The position numbers and the translations under genes are program-made. From positions 1,116,001 to 1,180,000 of the forward strand of contig NZ_CP134146.1 of assembly GCF_031583575.1 (NCBI RefSeq): a stretch of DNA of 64,000 nucleotides, in the 5' to 3' direction. The notes under the pieces are model-generated. The model did no database searches. It was not told where the DNA came from and saw only the letters and a list, made by a program, of their open reading frames with translations. The DNA comes from Thalassotalea nanhaiensis. Its GTDB lineage: Bacteria; Pseudomonadota; Gammaproteobacteria; Enterobacterales; Alteromonadaceae. Below are positions 37,919 through 47,182 of this stretch, piece after piece. Position 1 is the stretch's first letter, and the number at the start of each line of letters is the position of its first letter.

Positions 37919-38602
37919 TCAAGCGAATGATAAGTCTAGCGCGAACTCATTGTTAGGGTTAGATTTTATTACTTCGGGTTTATCAAAAAAGAAACCTTGG
38001 AAAAAATCAAACCCTAAGTTAATAGCTTGTTTATATTCTTGTTGATTTTCAACTTTTTCGGCGAGTAACTGAATATGAGGGAAGTCCGCGAGGTGTTCAA
38101 TTAACTCAATGATCTCTTCTATACTACTTTGTCTGAAATCCACTTTTATAATTTTTATAAAAGGGAAGAAGTCGTGCCACTGTTGGTGATGCACAAAATC
38201 ATCTAACGCAATGCAATAACCCTTCTCATGCAAATCTTTGCAAATGGTTAAAAGCTTTGAGCAAGGCTGTTCAGTTTCCAGTATTTCAACAATGACATGC
38301 TTAGCATCAAACTGCTGGGGGTAGCCTTTTTGCAGGGTTTCTAATGTAAAATTTATAAAGGCAGGTTTTTGATTAGTGAAGGTTTTACTCTGCCTGCTCT
38401 TGAGCGTGGTTTGTATGAGTTGCACCGTCGCTAAATTTGCATCAATGTCTGGACAAACATTAATCAAGCTATCTCTGAAAAGTAATTCATAAGCAAAAAT
38501 TTTATTATTTTTATCAACAATCGATTGTCTAGCGGCAAAACCTTTTAGCACATCATAGCTCGCCTGTTTCTCTTTTATTGATATTGCATTATTTAATTGC
38601 AT
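37919..38602 (-). CDS. Stand-alone EAL domain protein (YuxH-like half)
   Basis: 227 residues corresponding to the EAL half of YuxH-type EAL-HDOD proteins; the HDOD half is absent. Motifs resemble active phosphodiesterases but are altered: YELLFR for EALxR, INFT, VEILET, ALDDF, KVDF and AEKVE, then FFQGFFF. The main acidic positions remain, yet EAL is ELL, so activity on cyclic di-GMP is uncertain. Monocistronic, divergent from putP. Confidence 0.8.
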   Translation of the reverse strand: MQLNNAISIKEKQASYDVLKGFAARQSIVDKNNKIFAYELLFRDSLINVCPDIDANLATVQLIQTTLKSRQSKTFTNQKPAFINFTLETLQKGYPQQFDAKHVIVEILETEQPCSKLLTICKDLHEKGYCIALDDFVHHQQWHDFFPFIKIIKVDFRQSSIEEIIELIEHLADFPHIQLLAEKVENQQEYKQAINLGFDFFQGFFFDKPEVIKSNPNNEFALDLSFA

Positions 38603-38928
38603 TTGTAGTCAAATACCTAATTGTGACTTTTGAAATTCCATTTAAAAATAAACTTAGTTAATACGTTACCACATTAAAAAGAAATAAATAGTGAATTTTT
38701 ATTTCTGAAATTCTAAATAAACTTGCTCAAATTTAGCTTTTTATTAACCAAGATATTATTAATCTAATTAAAACAAATTGTTAATAAAAAATAACAAGCA
38801 AAAATATAGTAATTGTACTGCAATTAGATTTATCATAAGGGATATTTTTTCTTAGTATCCCATGCAAAAACTTAAAGTTTCCATGGTATATACTTAAGAA
38901 AGCCTGTTTTAATGCTTAGGAGTCTACT
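38603..38928. other. Divergent intergenic region EAL gene / putP
   Basis: 326 very AT-rich bases without a gene. A hairpin GGGATA (38839-38844)/TATCCC (38856-38861) with an 11-base T-rich loop lies about 70 bases before putP and could be a leader structure or operator. No regulator gene is adjacent. Confidence 0.55.
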
Positions 38929-40428
38929 TTGGCCATCGGTACTATTTTTTCGTTAGCGGTTTATTTTATTGTAATGATCGCGATAGGTTTATATGCCTTT
39001 AAAAAATCAACAGATGATGTATCGGGATATATGTTGGGGGGGCGCAGTTTAAGCCCTTCCGTGACCGCGCTTTCTGCAGGTGCTTCAGATATGAGTGGTT
39101 GGATCCTGATGGGCGTTCCAGGGGCTATGTACATTTCCGGTTTAAGTAGCACGTGGATCGCAATTGGTTTGGTAATTGGTGCTTATGCAAACTATAGAAT
39201 TGTCGCACCACGTTTGCGTACTTATACAGAACTTGCCAATGACTCTATAACGCTTCCTGACTTTTTTGAAAACCGTTTCAAAGATGATAAACGTTTGCTA
39301 CGTATAGTCTCTTCGATTGTCATCATCATATTTTTTACCTTATACACTTCATCAGGCATTGTCGCTGGTGGAAAGTTATTTGAAAGCTCTTTTGCGTTGA
39401 ATTATGAACTTGGCCTTTATATTACGGCTGGTGTTGTAGTTTGCTACACCATGTTTGGTGGCTTCTTAGCGGTGAGTTTAACGGACTTTGTTCAGGGCTG
39501 TATTATGTTTATAGCCTTAATATTAGTGCCGGTTGTAGTGATATACAATGTTGGTGGGATAGGCGAAGTGCAACAAAGCATTGAAACTATCAACCCTGAC
39601 TTGTTCAATATGTTCAGCGGTGTCAGCGCTGTTGCTATTATTTCGGCTATGGCTTGGGGGTTAGGCTATTTTGGCCAACCTCATATTATTGTTCGCTTTA
39701 TGGCTATTCGCTCTGTAGAAGACTTACCCGTAGCTCGTCGTATCGGCATGAACTGGATGATTGTGTCATTGTGTGGGGCTGTAGCAACAGGGTTTGCCGG
39801 TATTGCTTATATCGCTAAAACAGGCATGCCGCTTGACGATCCTGAAACAATATTTATTCTTTTATCACAAGTACTGTTTCATCCGCTAATTGCAGGTTTC
39901 CTTCTTGCGGCAATTCTTGCGGCAATTATGAGTACTATTTCGTCGCAATTGTTAGTGACTTCAAGTTCTTTAACTGAAGATTTTTATAAAATCTTTTTAA
40001 ATAAAGATGCGAGCGAAAAGCAGCTTGTTATGGTTGGTAGATTTTCAGTGCTATTAGTTGCTCTTATCGCCGTATTCTTGGCTTATGATAGAGACAGTTC
40101 TATTTTAAGCTTAGTAGGAAACGCTTGGGCAGGTTTTGGCGCCGCATTTGGCCCATTAGTTATCCTTAGCTTGTATTGGAAACGTATGAACAAGCAAGGC
40201 GCTTTAGCTGGTATGTTAGTAGGTGCCTTTACCGTGTTGTTTTGGATTTATGCGCCAATTACGGTTAATGGACAAAGCTTAAGTGCTTGGATTTATGAGA
40301 TTGTACCAGGGTTTATCTTCTCTACTATTGCGATTGTGGTTGTTAGCAGAATGACAGAGCAGCCTGATGGTGATATTCAGGAAACATTCAGCAAAGTTGA
40401 GTCTTTGCATACACGCCAACCTGGCTAG
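38929..40428 (+). CDS. putP: Sodium/proline symporter
   Basis: Sodium:solute symporter family, 499 residues with about 13 helices. SAGASDMSGWILMGVPGA and GFGAAFGPLVILSLYW are typical of PutP, which imports proline with Na+. Start is TTG at 38929 behind TAGGAG. No putA is nearby. The next bases downstream contain a palindromic repeat rather than a terminator with a T-run. Confidence 0.93.
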   Translation: MAIGTIFSLAVYFIVMIAIGLYAFKKSTDDVSGYMLGGRSLSPSVTALSAGASDMSGWILMGVPGAMYISGLSSTWIAIGLVIGAYANYRIVAPRLRTYTELANDSITLPDFFENRFKDDKRLLRIVSSIVIIIFFTLYTSSGIVAGGKLFESSFALNYELGLYITAGVVVCYTMFGGFLAVSLTDFVQGCIMFIALILVPVVVIYNVGGIGEVQQSIETINPDLFNMFSGVSAVAIISAMAWGLGYFGQPHIIVRFMAIRSVEDLPVARRIGMNWMIVSLCGAVATGFAGIAYIAKTGMPLDDPETIFILLSQVLFHPLIAGFLLAAILAAIMSTISSQLLVTSSSLTEDFYKIFLNKDASEKQLVMVGRFSVLLVALIAVFLAYDRDSSILSLVGNAWAGFGAAFGPLVILSLYWKRMNKQGALAGMLVGAFTVLFWIYAPITVNGQSLSAWIYEIVPGFIFSTIAIVVVSRMTEQPDGDIQETFSKVESLHTRQPG

Positions 40429-40429
40429 C

Positions 40430-40529
40430 TTCGAATCACGAATACGTTGCACTCCGAATACGCTTCGCTTCGATAGAATCTTCGTGATTCGAAATGAAAT
40501 GTATTCGAAGTAGCGTAGCTACGTATTCG
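40430..40529. repeat. Compound palindromic intergenic repeat
   Basis: TTCGAATCACGAA (40430-40442) is repeated inverted and perfect as TTCGTGATTCGAA (40481-40493). Inside and after it CGAATACG (40455-40462) pairs with CGTATTCG (40522-40529), and GTAGC-GTA-GCTAC forms a further hairpin near 40510-40522. The block fills the gap between the convergent putP and DUF3379 genes and looks like a REP-type or small non-coding repeat unit. Confidence 0.65.
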
Positions 40530-40544
40530 AAATTTGGAATTGAG

Positions 40545-41258
40545 TTAAATCGACCATTCAATGCTTTCATCAATTTTTTGCTGCCATTGCTGTAATGGTT
40601 CGTTCTTATTACCCATTATAATCACATCACCTTGTTGATATTGATGGGTAATACCAAGCACTGATTCATCACTAAATTGCTTGGTAAATTTTAAATGAGT
40701 CGATTTTGGTACAAGAAATACAGTGACATTGTCAAACTTGCCTTCAAACACTAAGTGAATACTGTCCATGCCATCAAAATAACAATCATCGATTGAAATT
40801 AATTTTCCGATCTGGTCTTTAAAGCCAACGTTTAAATCAGAAACATCTTCATTGAAACTGGCCAAGTTATATTGGGCATTACCATGTTTAGCAAAGTTAT
40901 CTGCTTCATGGTGGTAATGCGCTAATGAATAATCAGCAACATTTGAATACGCTGGACTTGAGTTAATAAAACTCACACCAATACCTACCGCGAAAGCTAC
41001 TGAGGCAGCCATGGCTAAATGTACTCTCGACTTCTTCTTGGTTTGTTGATGTGAATGCAAGCTTTGACGCAAAATAAGTTGGCTGGCTAAGTTTTCTGGC
41101 ACTTCAACTTTCATCGCGTTAGCAATGTTCGAATCTAAGGCTTTTAAATCATCGGCAAAATCTTTACGCTTTTTGTCATTACTCATTGCGTCGATTATAT
41201 CTTGATCTTGGCTATTCGGATCAGAATACAGTCTTCGTCTGAATTCTAAGTCATCCAT
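40545..41258 (-). CDS. DUF3379 protein, probable anti-sigma factor
   Basis: 237 residues. Cytoplasmic N-terminus with MDDLEFRRRLYSDPN, a single hydrophobic segment around residues 82-100 (VHLAMAASVAFAVGIGVSF in part), and an extracytoplasmic C-terminal domain with VFLVPKSTHLKF. This is the DUF3379 arrangement. It overlaps the ECF sigma gene by 8 bases, the usual sigma/anti-sigma coupling; the role as anti-sigma is inferred from topology and position. Confidence 0.85.
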   Translation of the reverse strand: MDDLEFRRRLYSDPNSQDQDIIDAMSNDKKRKDFADDLKALDSNIANAMKVEVPENLASQLILRQSLHSHQQTKKKSRVHLAMAASVAFAVGIGVSFINSSPAYSNVADYSLAHYHHEADNFAKHGNAQYNLASFNEDVSDLNVGFKDQIGKLISIDDCYFDGMDSIHLVFEGKFDNVTVFLVPKSTHLKFTKQFSDESVLGITHQYQQGDVIIMGNKNEPLQQWQQKIDESIEWSI

Positions 41259-41766
41259 TTATGCGCCCCTTAATTTCGTTATCTTTTTCAATTGCATCTT
41301 TGAGTTGATTTCGTGCTCTGAACAAGCGTGTCATCACCGTATTTTTATTTAAATCCAACATATTGGCTATCTCTTCGCCGCTAAACCCACCAATAACTTG
41401 CAGAACCAATGGCTCTCGATATTCAACGGGTAAGCGAGCAATTTTTTCCCTTAGCCAATGATCTTCAAGTTGTTGCTCTGTACTAGTTGAAAAATTATCA
41501 ACGGTACTGCCTTCATCGTATTCGCTCATGTCGAATTGCTTGCGTTCAAAGCGGCGAGCATTTTCTCTACGCAATATCGTAATTAGCCATGACTTAGCAG
41601 CTTTTTGGTCTTTCAACGAGTCAAGCGCCCGCCAAGCTCTAAGGAATGTTTCCTGAACTAGATCTTCGGCGATATGTTTGTCATGCACTAACCAGTATGC
41701 GTAGCGGTATAAGTCACCGTGCAACGCTTTTACCAATGCTTCGTATCTAACTTGTTTACTTGCCAT
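41251..41766 (-). CDS. ECF-type sigma-70 factor
   Basis: About 171 residues from MASKQVRYEALVKALHGDLYRYAYW. Region 2 includes DLVQETFLRAWRALDSLKD and region 4 PVEYREPLVLQVIGGFSGEEIANMLDLNKNTVMTRLFRAR (seen in short blocks). The ATG at 41766 gives the usual family N-terminus; a TTG 66 bases upstream would add unlike residues. It is paired with the DUF3379 protein and expected to direct a stress or envelope regulon; no target genes can be named. Confidence 0.9.
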   Translation of the reverse strand: MASKQVRYEALVKALHGDLYRYAYWLVHDKHIAEDLVQETFLRAWRALDSLKDQKAAKSWLITILRRENARRFERKQFDMSEYDEGSTVDNFSTSTEQQLEDHWLREKIARLPVEYREPLVLQVIGGFSGEEIANMLDLNKNTVMTRLFRARNQLKDAIEKDNEIKGRING

Positions 41767-41880
41767 AAATGGGGCCGGGCTTCCATTAACAATATTATTG
41801 TTGGGTATAGGTAAAGACCTTATCGATACCAAATTTATTTCGTAAAAATAAAATATTTCTTTAATTTTATCTCAACAAAT

Positions 41881-41909
41881 AAAAATGCCCACATTTTGTG
41901 GGCATTTTT
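41881..41909 (-). terminator. Terminator of the MoxR/Bat operon
   Basis: AAAAATGCCCAC (41881-41892), loop ATTTT, GTGGGCATTTTT (41898-41909). A 12-bp perfect stem 33 bases beyond the batD stop; A/T runs on both sides would allow bidirectional action. Confidence 0.92.
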
Positions 41910-41942
41910 TAATAGCAATAACCTGATATCGGAACTCAAACG

Positions 41943-43577
41943 TTATTGTGGATTGATCGCTATTTCTATTTGTTGCGCTTGAATGGTTTTAGTTTGCAGC
42001 CTTGAAATTATCTTTAATAACTTACTACCTTGCCAGTTTCCTGTGTTGGCTGAGTAATAATTACGCTGTAATTCCGCTAATGCTTCATTGAAATCTACGC
42101 TATTAAGCTTTTTACTCACTTGCTCTAAATTAGCAAAGTGCTCGTTCGGATACAGATCTTTAGCCCATAAAGGTAATAAAGCAATCACTTGTTCGCCATT
42201 ATTTTGTGTACAAGCAGCCATTAATTTTAAATAGCTTTGTTTATCTTCGCTGGTGAATGTTGCTTTGTTAAAGCGTAGGTTGCCTTTCAACTTTGAAACA
42301 TATAACCAAGCTAATGCTGTCAGGAGCCAACCAGCTAAAAACAGCCATTGCAAAGTCGTGTTATGCTCAGTCACAATTTGCACTTCTGGCTGCATCGGTT
42401 GACTGAATGCAGGCGTGGCAGCTTGAACGCCATTGATGGTAACTGTTCTACCAGGAATAACGGTTTGTTCAAGTTTATTAAGCTTAGTATTCCACCAAGG
42501 CACAATTAAATCAGGCAAGGTATAGGTACCCGGTTTCGTTGGTACTATGGCAAATTCTTGTACCTTTTGGCTTATTAATAAACCGTTTTGTACGCCGCTT
42601 TGACTTTCAGCTTGGTCAGGATATATTTTTAAACCATCCGGCACTTCAAAGTTCAATTCTGGTAGTTGCTCTGCACTAAGTGCTGCTGCAGTTATCGTTA
42701 CTTTACGAGTGATTGGCTCGCCTAATTCAAATTCTGTGCCTTCAATGGGCCATTCATCTTCAATATTAATAATTTCGCTCGGTAGCCACTCTCCACTGTA
42801 ATTATCCGGGACTGGCTTCACCATAATATCTATTTCTTTACCGCGAATGCTAACAGGCTTGCCTCTGTCCATTCCTGAAAATAAAGAGCGCTTATTACTA
42901 ATGATAATTTCACCTTCAAAGGTCGAACTATGCAGCACAAATTTACCACTGGTTTGCGGTTTTACCGAGTAAATACGCTCAATAATTCGATAACGTTTAC
43001 CGTCGATAATTTGCGTATCTTCCTTATCTTGACCTATTTGCTTAATTTCTGCGCCTGTCATTTTCGGCTCAGTGAGTACGCCGCGTTTTAAGTTTACCGC
43101 TAAGTGCAAACGTACTTTTAAGGTAAATTGTTGCTGTACATATACGTCTTGCTCACTTACATCCGAGGTAATATATAAGTCTTTTTGCTGGCTGCTACCT
43201 TTTTCACTTTCTGCTAACACAACTAATGCAATTGGTTGGGTGTTTACTCCATCGATAGAAAGAGCAGGGATCACCACTTTGCCTTTTTTACGAGGAATAA
43301 GCAGAGTAGTCCACTGAGTTGTTCGGGTCATATCGAAGTTAACCATATTGGTTTGGCTGCTAACGGATGTGCCGCCCACAACAAAATCTTGTTGTAATAC
43401 GCTCGGGTCAAATGCATCGGCCGATACTGAATCATCGGCTACAATAGTCAGTACGATAGATTCATTAACAACTGCTGGATTCTTATCAATACTTGCGGTC
43501 ACGCTGGTTAATGCATTCGCCATAAATGTGGCAAATAGCGAAACTATAAAAACGCACTGTTTGATCGTTTTTACCAT
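41943..43577 (-). CDS. batD: BatD-family protein
   Basis: 544 residues. Signal peptide at the start (CVFIVSLFATFMANALT), long extracytoplasmic beta-rich region with the BatD pattern VTASIDKNPAVVNESIVLTI, a membrane helix near residue 410 (WLFLAGWLLTALAWLYV) and a cytoplasmic tail. Last gene of the MoxR-Bat operon, overlapping batB/C by 7 bases. The Bat proteins are inner-membrane assemblies linked to envelope stress and oxygen tolerance. Confidence 0.9.
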   Translation of the reverse strand: MVKTIKQCVFIVSLFATFMANALTSVTASIDKNPAVVNESIVLTIVADDSVSADAFDPSVLQQDFVVGGTSVSSQTNMVNFDMTRTTQWTTLLIPRKKGKVVIPALSIDGVNTQPIALVVLAESEKGSSQQKDLYITSDVSEQDVYVQQQFTLKVRLHLAVNLKRGVLTEPKMTGAEIKQIGQDKEDTQIIDGKRYRIIERIYSVKPQTSGKFVLHSSTFEGEIIISNKRSLFSGMDRGKPVSIRGKEIDIMVKPVPDNYSGEWLPSEIINIEDEWPIEGTEFELGEPITRKVTITAAALSAEQLPELNFEVPDGLKIYPDQAESQSGVQNGLLISQKVQEFAIVPTKPGTYTLPDLIVPWWNTKLNKLEQTVIPGRTVTINGVQAATPAFSQPMQPEVQIVTEHNTTLQWLFLAGWLLTALAWLYVSKLKGNLRFNKATFTSEDKQSYLKLMAACTQNNGEQVIALLPLWAKDLYPNEHFANLEQVSKKLNSVDFNEALAELQRNYYSANTGNWQGSKLLKIISRLQTKTIQAQQIEIAINPQ

Positions 43578-45511
43578 TTTTCTTTTACTCCAATACTGCT
43601 TCTGTTTTGACGACGCTTTTGATACTCCAGTTTCATTTTATTGCGTAGTAATAACTGGGGGTCGTCGGTAACTTTTCTTAGCATTTGTTCATGTTTTTGG
43701 TTTAATTCAGCATCTTCATTGCTGGCAGAGTCAACTACGCCAGCACTTTGTTCATCCTGTGCACTTTGTTGTTCATCTTGCTCTGCATTGTCAGCTTGAG
43801 CCGCAGCATTTTGTTCTTGTTCGGACTCATCTTGTTCAGCACTTTGTTGCTCATTGTCTTTACTTTGCTGCTCAGATTCTTGTTCGTTAGGGTTTTGATC
43901 GCCATTAGGGCTTTCTTGGCTTTGCGAGTCTTGCGATTGTTGATCTTGGTTTTCACCGTCTTGCTGATTTTGATCTTGCTGCTGTTGATCTTGGTTTTCA
44001 CCGTCTTGCTGATTTTGATCTTGGTTATTATCGTTGTCACCATTTTCACCAGATTGTTGCTGTTCAGATTGTTCCTGATTTTGCTCTTGATTGGAGTCGT
44101 CTGAGTTTTGCTCTTGGTTTGACTGGTCTTGTTGCTGTTCTTGTTGTTTTAGTTGCTCCACAAGGGCTTTGTTTATTGCCGCATCCTGATGGTCTGGGTT
44201 TTGAGTTAATACCTCATCGTAGGCGTTAATTGCGTCATCATATTGTTGCAGTTTCGCCAGAGCATTACCCTGGTTATAACGGGATTCAGTAGATTCAACT
44301 TGCTTAAATGCTTCTAATGCCTTTTCAAAGTCACCGGCTTTATAGTAGCTGCTGCCTTGCCAAAGTGGCTTTGAAAACTGCTTTGCAGCTTCTGCATATT
44401 GTTGCTTTTCAAAGTTTGATTGGGCTTGTTGATTTTTGGTTTGCCATAAATCGTCCCATAGGCTTGCTTCAGCCTTTGGTGTATGCAGTGAAGATGCAAT
44501 TACTAAACTTAATAAAACTGGAGTAAACAGTACTCCGCGGCGGAAGTAACCCAGCATTAAAGGTAGCGCGATTAATAATAAATACGGTCCCATCTCCTGC
44601 CATTGGTCGCCTAGGTTGTCTTGTTCATTCTGCATTTCTTTTTTTGCGTCAAGTGCTTTTAACTCACTTAGGTTTTCTAAGTCGCTGTCATCTGCGGTTA
44701 TTTGGCTAAACACTCCACCACTATTTTTGCTTATTCTGGCAAGTCGTGGTGCATTCATTTTAGGGATAACAATATTGCCCCCTCTATCTTTCATCAGTTC
44801 GCCATTAGCTAAGGTAATTGGTGCACCTTGCTCGCTTCCTACACCTAAGATATTTATGCGATGTGGATGCTCATTAGCAAAATCAGTAATATCACTAAGC
44901 TCATCTGAGCTTATGCCATCAGTTACCCAATAAATATCACCTTCTAGATGTCCCGCGTTTTGTAGCATTTCATTGGCAAGTATTAATGCCGGGTATGGGT
45001 TAGAGCCTAACTCAGGCATAATGCTCGGCGATAATGAAGGCAATAGTAGTTTGATGTTTTCTATATCGGCAGTAAGCGGGCTAATAATAAATGCATCACC
45101 AGCGTATGCGACTAACCCAATTTCGCCTTCATCAATTTTTTCAACTAAATCCATTGCTTTAAAGCGCGCCATCGTTAAACGGTTTGGCTTAATATCTGTT
45201 GCCATCATCGAAAATGACATGTCCATGATAACCACCGAACCACGTTCAACATCAAATACAGGTTGTGGGAGTTTTTGCCATGTAGGGCCAGCAAGGGCAA
45301 AAATAAATAATAAGCCAATCACTGATGCTGGGATCAGTGACACAGGTTTTTTATTTTCATTGCTGCTTAATAACATATTGGCTAAATGTTTTGGGATAAC
45401 ATGGTGCCAAGCGCTACTTGAAATTCTAATTTTTCTAAGTTGCCAAATAACCCAAACCAGCACAATAACGGCCAGTAACCATAAAGGGCGGATAAAATGA
45501 AATTCACTCAT
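43571..45511 (-). CDS. BatB/BatC fusion: VWA domain plus TPR and Gln-rich tail
   Basis: 646 residues. Two N-terminal helices, a von Willebrand A domain with a complete MIDAS start DMSFSMMA (DxSxS) near residue 95, a helix near 310-345, then TPR repeats (NQGNALAKLQQYDDAINAYDEVLTQNPDHQ in part) and a tail from about 460 to 600 composed of Gln, Asn, Asp, Glu and Ser. Where BatB and BatC are separate in some genomes, they are one protein here. ATG 45511 follows AGGAG. The tail contains an exact 45-base-period DNA repeat (43939-44024). Confidence 0.9.
   Translation of the reverse strand: MSEFHFIRPLWLLAVIVLVWVIWQLRKIRISSSAWHHVIPKHLANMLLSSNENKKPVSLIPASVIGLLFIFALAGPTWQKLPQPVFDVERGSVVIMDMSFSMMATDIKPNRLTMARFKAMDLVEKIDEGEIGLVAYAGDAFIISPLTADIENIKLLLPSLSPSIMPELGSNPYPALILANEMLQNAGHLEGDIYWVTDGISSDELSDITDFANEHPHRINILGVGSEQGAPITLANGELMKDRGGNIVIPKMNAPRLARISKNSGGVFSQITADDSDLENLSELKALDAKKEMQNEQDNLGDQWQEMGPYLLLIALPLMLGYFRRGVLFTPVLLSLVIASSLHTPKAEASLWDDLWQTKNQQAQSNFEKQQYAEAAKQFSKPLWQGSSYYKAGDFEKALEAFKQVESTESRYNQGNALAKLQQYDDAINAYDEVLTQNPDHQDAAINKALVEQLKQQEQQQDQSNQEQNSDDSNQEQNQEQSEQQQSGENGDNDNNQDQNQQDGENQDQQQQDQNQQDGENQDQQSQDSQSQESPNGDQNPNEQESEQQSKDNEQQSAEQDESEQEQNAAAQADNAEQDEQQSAQDEQSAGVVDSASNEDAELNQKHEQMLRKVTDDPQLLLRNKMKLEYQKRRQNRSSIGVKEKW
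43939..44024. repeat. In-frame direct repeat, 45-base period, in BatB/C tail
   Basis: The segment beginning GTTGATCTTGG at 43939 recurs at 43984, identical over about 40 bases. It encodes two copies of a Gln/Asp/Asn-rich 15-residue unit. A 45-base gain or loss would keep the frame. Confidence 0.85.
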
Positions 45512-46635
45512 TAAATTTGCTCCTCAGACTGTGCTTTGGTCTCAATCGACTCGTCTGTGTGTGCAGCGGAACTGACATTAGTATTTTTATCTACCTTTTT
45601 AACAGACTGACTTGAAGTCGTGATATTTTGGGTATTCGAAGACCAGTTAAATACAGAGCCAAAGCTGATATATTTAATCATCAACATTTGAATAATCATT
45701 AATACGATAGCGACTGTTAACGGGTAATAAAATAACGCAGTTAATGGACGCATTTGTTGTTGATCTTGCTCAACCGGTTCAAGTTGATCAAGTAATTGAT
45801 AAATACGGGTCATTGATTCGCCGTCAGTTGCTCTGAAGTACGAACCGCCAGTTTGCTTCGCAATTTTAGTCAAAGTATTTTCGTCTAAATCGCGAGAAGG
45901 GTTTACTTTACGAGTACCAAACAGTGAACGTTCAAGCATTACTTCTGCGCCTACACCTATGGTGTAAATGGTGACATCTTTTGCTACGGCTAACTCAAGT
46001 GCTTGCTCCGGAGTTATTTTTCCAGAAGTATTTTGGCCATCAGTGACTAACAGTAACACTCGATTGGATTCTTTCTTATTAACAAAGCGTTTAACCCCGA
46101 GCGCCATCGCATCGCCAATTGCTGTTTTTTGACCAACTAAGCCAATTGCAGACTCATCGAGCATTTGTTGTATGGTTTTTCTATCGAAGGTCATTGGGGT
46201 TTGCATATACGCATCATCGCCAAATAGAATTAACCCTAAGCGATCACCATTTCTGCGTTCTATAAAGTCACCAAGCAATTCTTTAAGCATTACCAAACGA
46301 TTCACCGTGCTGCCATTTACCCGCATATCTTCAATTTGCATACTGCCGGATAAATCCACTGCGATGATCATTTCTCTACCTTCGGTAGGAATTTGAATAG
46401 GGTCGCCTAACCATTGGGGTCTTGTTACCGCCAATACCAACAAACACCAGACAACGACCGCAAACCAAACGGGTAATTGCTGCTGTCCCATAGCCGATGT
46501 TTTTGAACTGGCGCCAGGTAGTAGTACAGGTACTTTCAATGCCGCCGAGCTTGCTGCTTTTTTGGGAGATAAGAAATAAACAAATAATGGCAATGGTAAC
46601 AGTAAGGCAAGCCATGGCCATAAAAAGCTAATCAT
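45511..46635 (-). CDS. batA: BatA-like VWA-domain protein
   Basis: About 374 residues. N-terminal helices, then a VWA domain with MIDAS DLSGSM near residue 92 and TDGQNTSG, and a C-terminal helix around 300-320 followed by a Ser/Thr-rich cytoplasmic tail. The ATG at 46635 lies 6 bases after GAGG; a GTG at 46647 would add four residues. Its last base is shared with the batB/C start. Part of the inner-membrane Bat complex. Confidence 0.92.
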   Translation of the reverse strand: MISFLWPWLALLLPLPLFVYFLSPKKAASSAALKVPVLLPGASSKTSAMGQQQLPVWFAVVVWCLLVLAVTRPQWLGDPIQIPTEGREMIIAVDLSGSMQIEDMRVNGSTVNRLVMLKELLGDFIERRNGDRLGLILFGDDAYMQTPMTFDRKTIQQMLDESAIGLVGQKTAIGDAMALGVKRFVNKKESNRVLLLVTDGQNTSGKITPEQALELAVAKDVTIYTIGVGAEVMLERSLFGTRKVNPSRDLDENTLTKIAKQTGGSYFRATDGESMTRIYQLLDQLEPVEQDQQQMRPLTALFYYPLTVAIVLMIIQMLMIKYISFGSVFNWSSNTQNITTSSQSVKKVDKNTNVSSAAHTDESIETKAQSEEQI

Positions 46636-47182
46636 GGGCAACCTCACTGGTCTTGTTTGCTGCTTCGGTGTTGTTCTTTGCAGAAGAAGTTTGTGCTGTC
46701 TTAGATGATTTAATATCAGCGCCTTTACTTTCTATGAAAATAGCTTGGTTAACCCACAATAATGCTGCTTGCTGAAACTCTTGTGAGTAAAGAGAATGAG
46801 TAGATTTTCGATACTGTTGCATTAGCGCATTTTCAGCCAGCTTTATAAAACTTGCTTGCTGTTCGTTCGCTAATTTGTTTGTTAAAAATACCAATAATTT
46901 ATCACCATGTAATGCTGCAACGTCATCACGGCTAAAATAATGCATGCCTACCCACTTTAAAATAGCAATAGACTGCTCAGTAGATAAGTCATCCAATTCG
47001 GTTAATTGTTTTATCGCCTGGCGTTTCACTGAGTTTTGCTTACGTTTAGCTGCTATTTTTTTATAAGTGAAAACGGCTATGGCAATTACTGTGATAAGTA
47101 TGAGCCACCATCCCGGGGCAATTGGCCAACCATGGATGTTTTCGGGCAAGTGGATATCTTGTAAATTCGCTAACGGATCCAA
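46628..47182 (-). CDS. DUF4381 domain protein
   Basis: 184 residues: short N-terminus ending IHLPENIHGWPIAPGWW, one helix (LILITVIAIAVFTYKKI in part), then a cytoplasmic helical domain. This is the DUF4381 pattern always found between DUF58 and BatA genes. Starts with TTG at 47182, 7 bases after AGGAG, and overlaps DUF58 by 13 bases. Function within the Bat system unknown. Confidence 0.88.
   Translation of the reverse strand: MDPLANLQDIHLPENIHGWPIAPGWWLILITVIAIAVFTYKKIAAKRKQNSVKRQAIKQLTELDDLSTEQSIAILKWVGMHYFSRDDVAALHGDKLLVFLTNKLANEQQASFIKLAENALMQQYRKSTHSLYSQEFQQAALLWVNQAIFIESKGADIKSSKTAQTSSAKNNTEAANKTSEVAHD

Noticed and set aside
40430-40529. Insertion sequence end
   Set aside because: There is no transposase frame or target duplication; only palindromes are visible.
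43748-44104. Hydrophobic plus-strand frame opposite the BatB/C tail
   Set aside because: It is the complement of the Gln/Asp-rich repeat region, which gives Leu/Ile-rich shadow frames; no Shine-Dalgarno.
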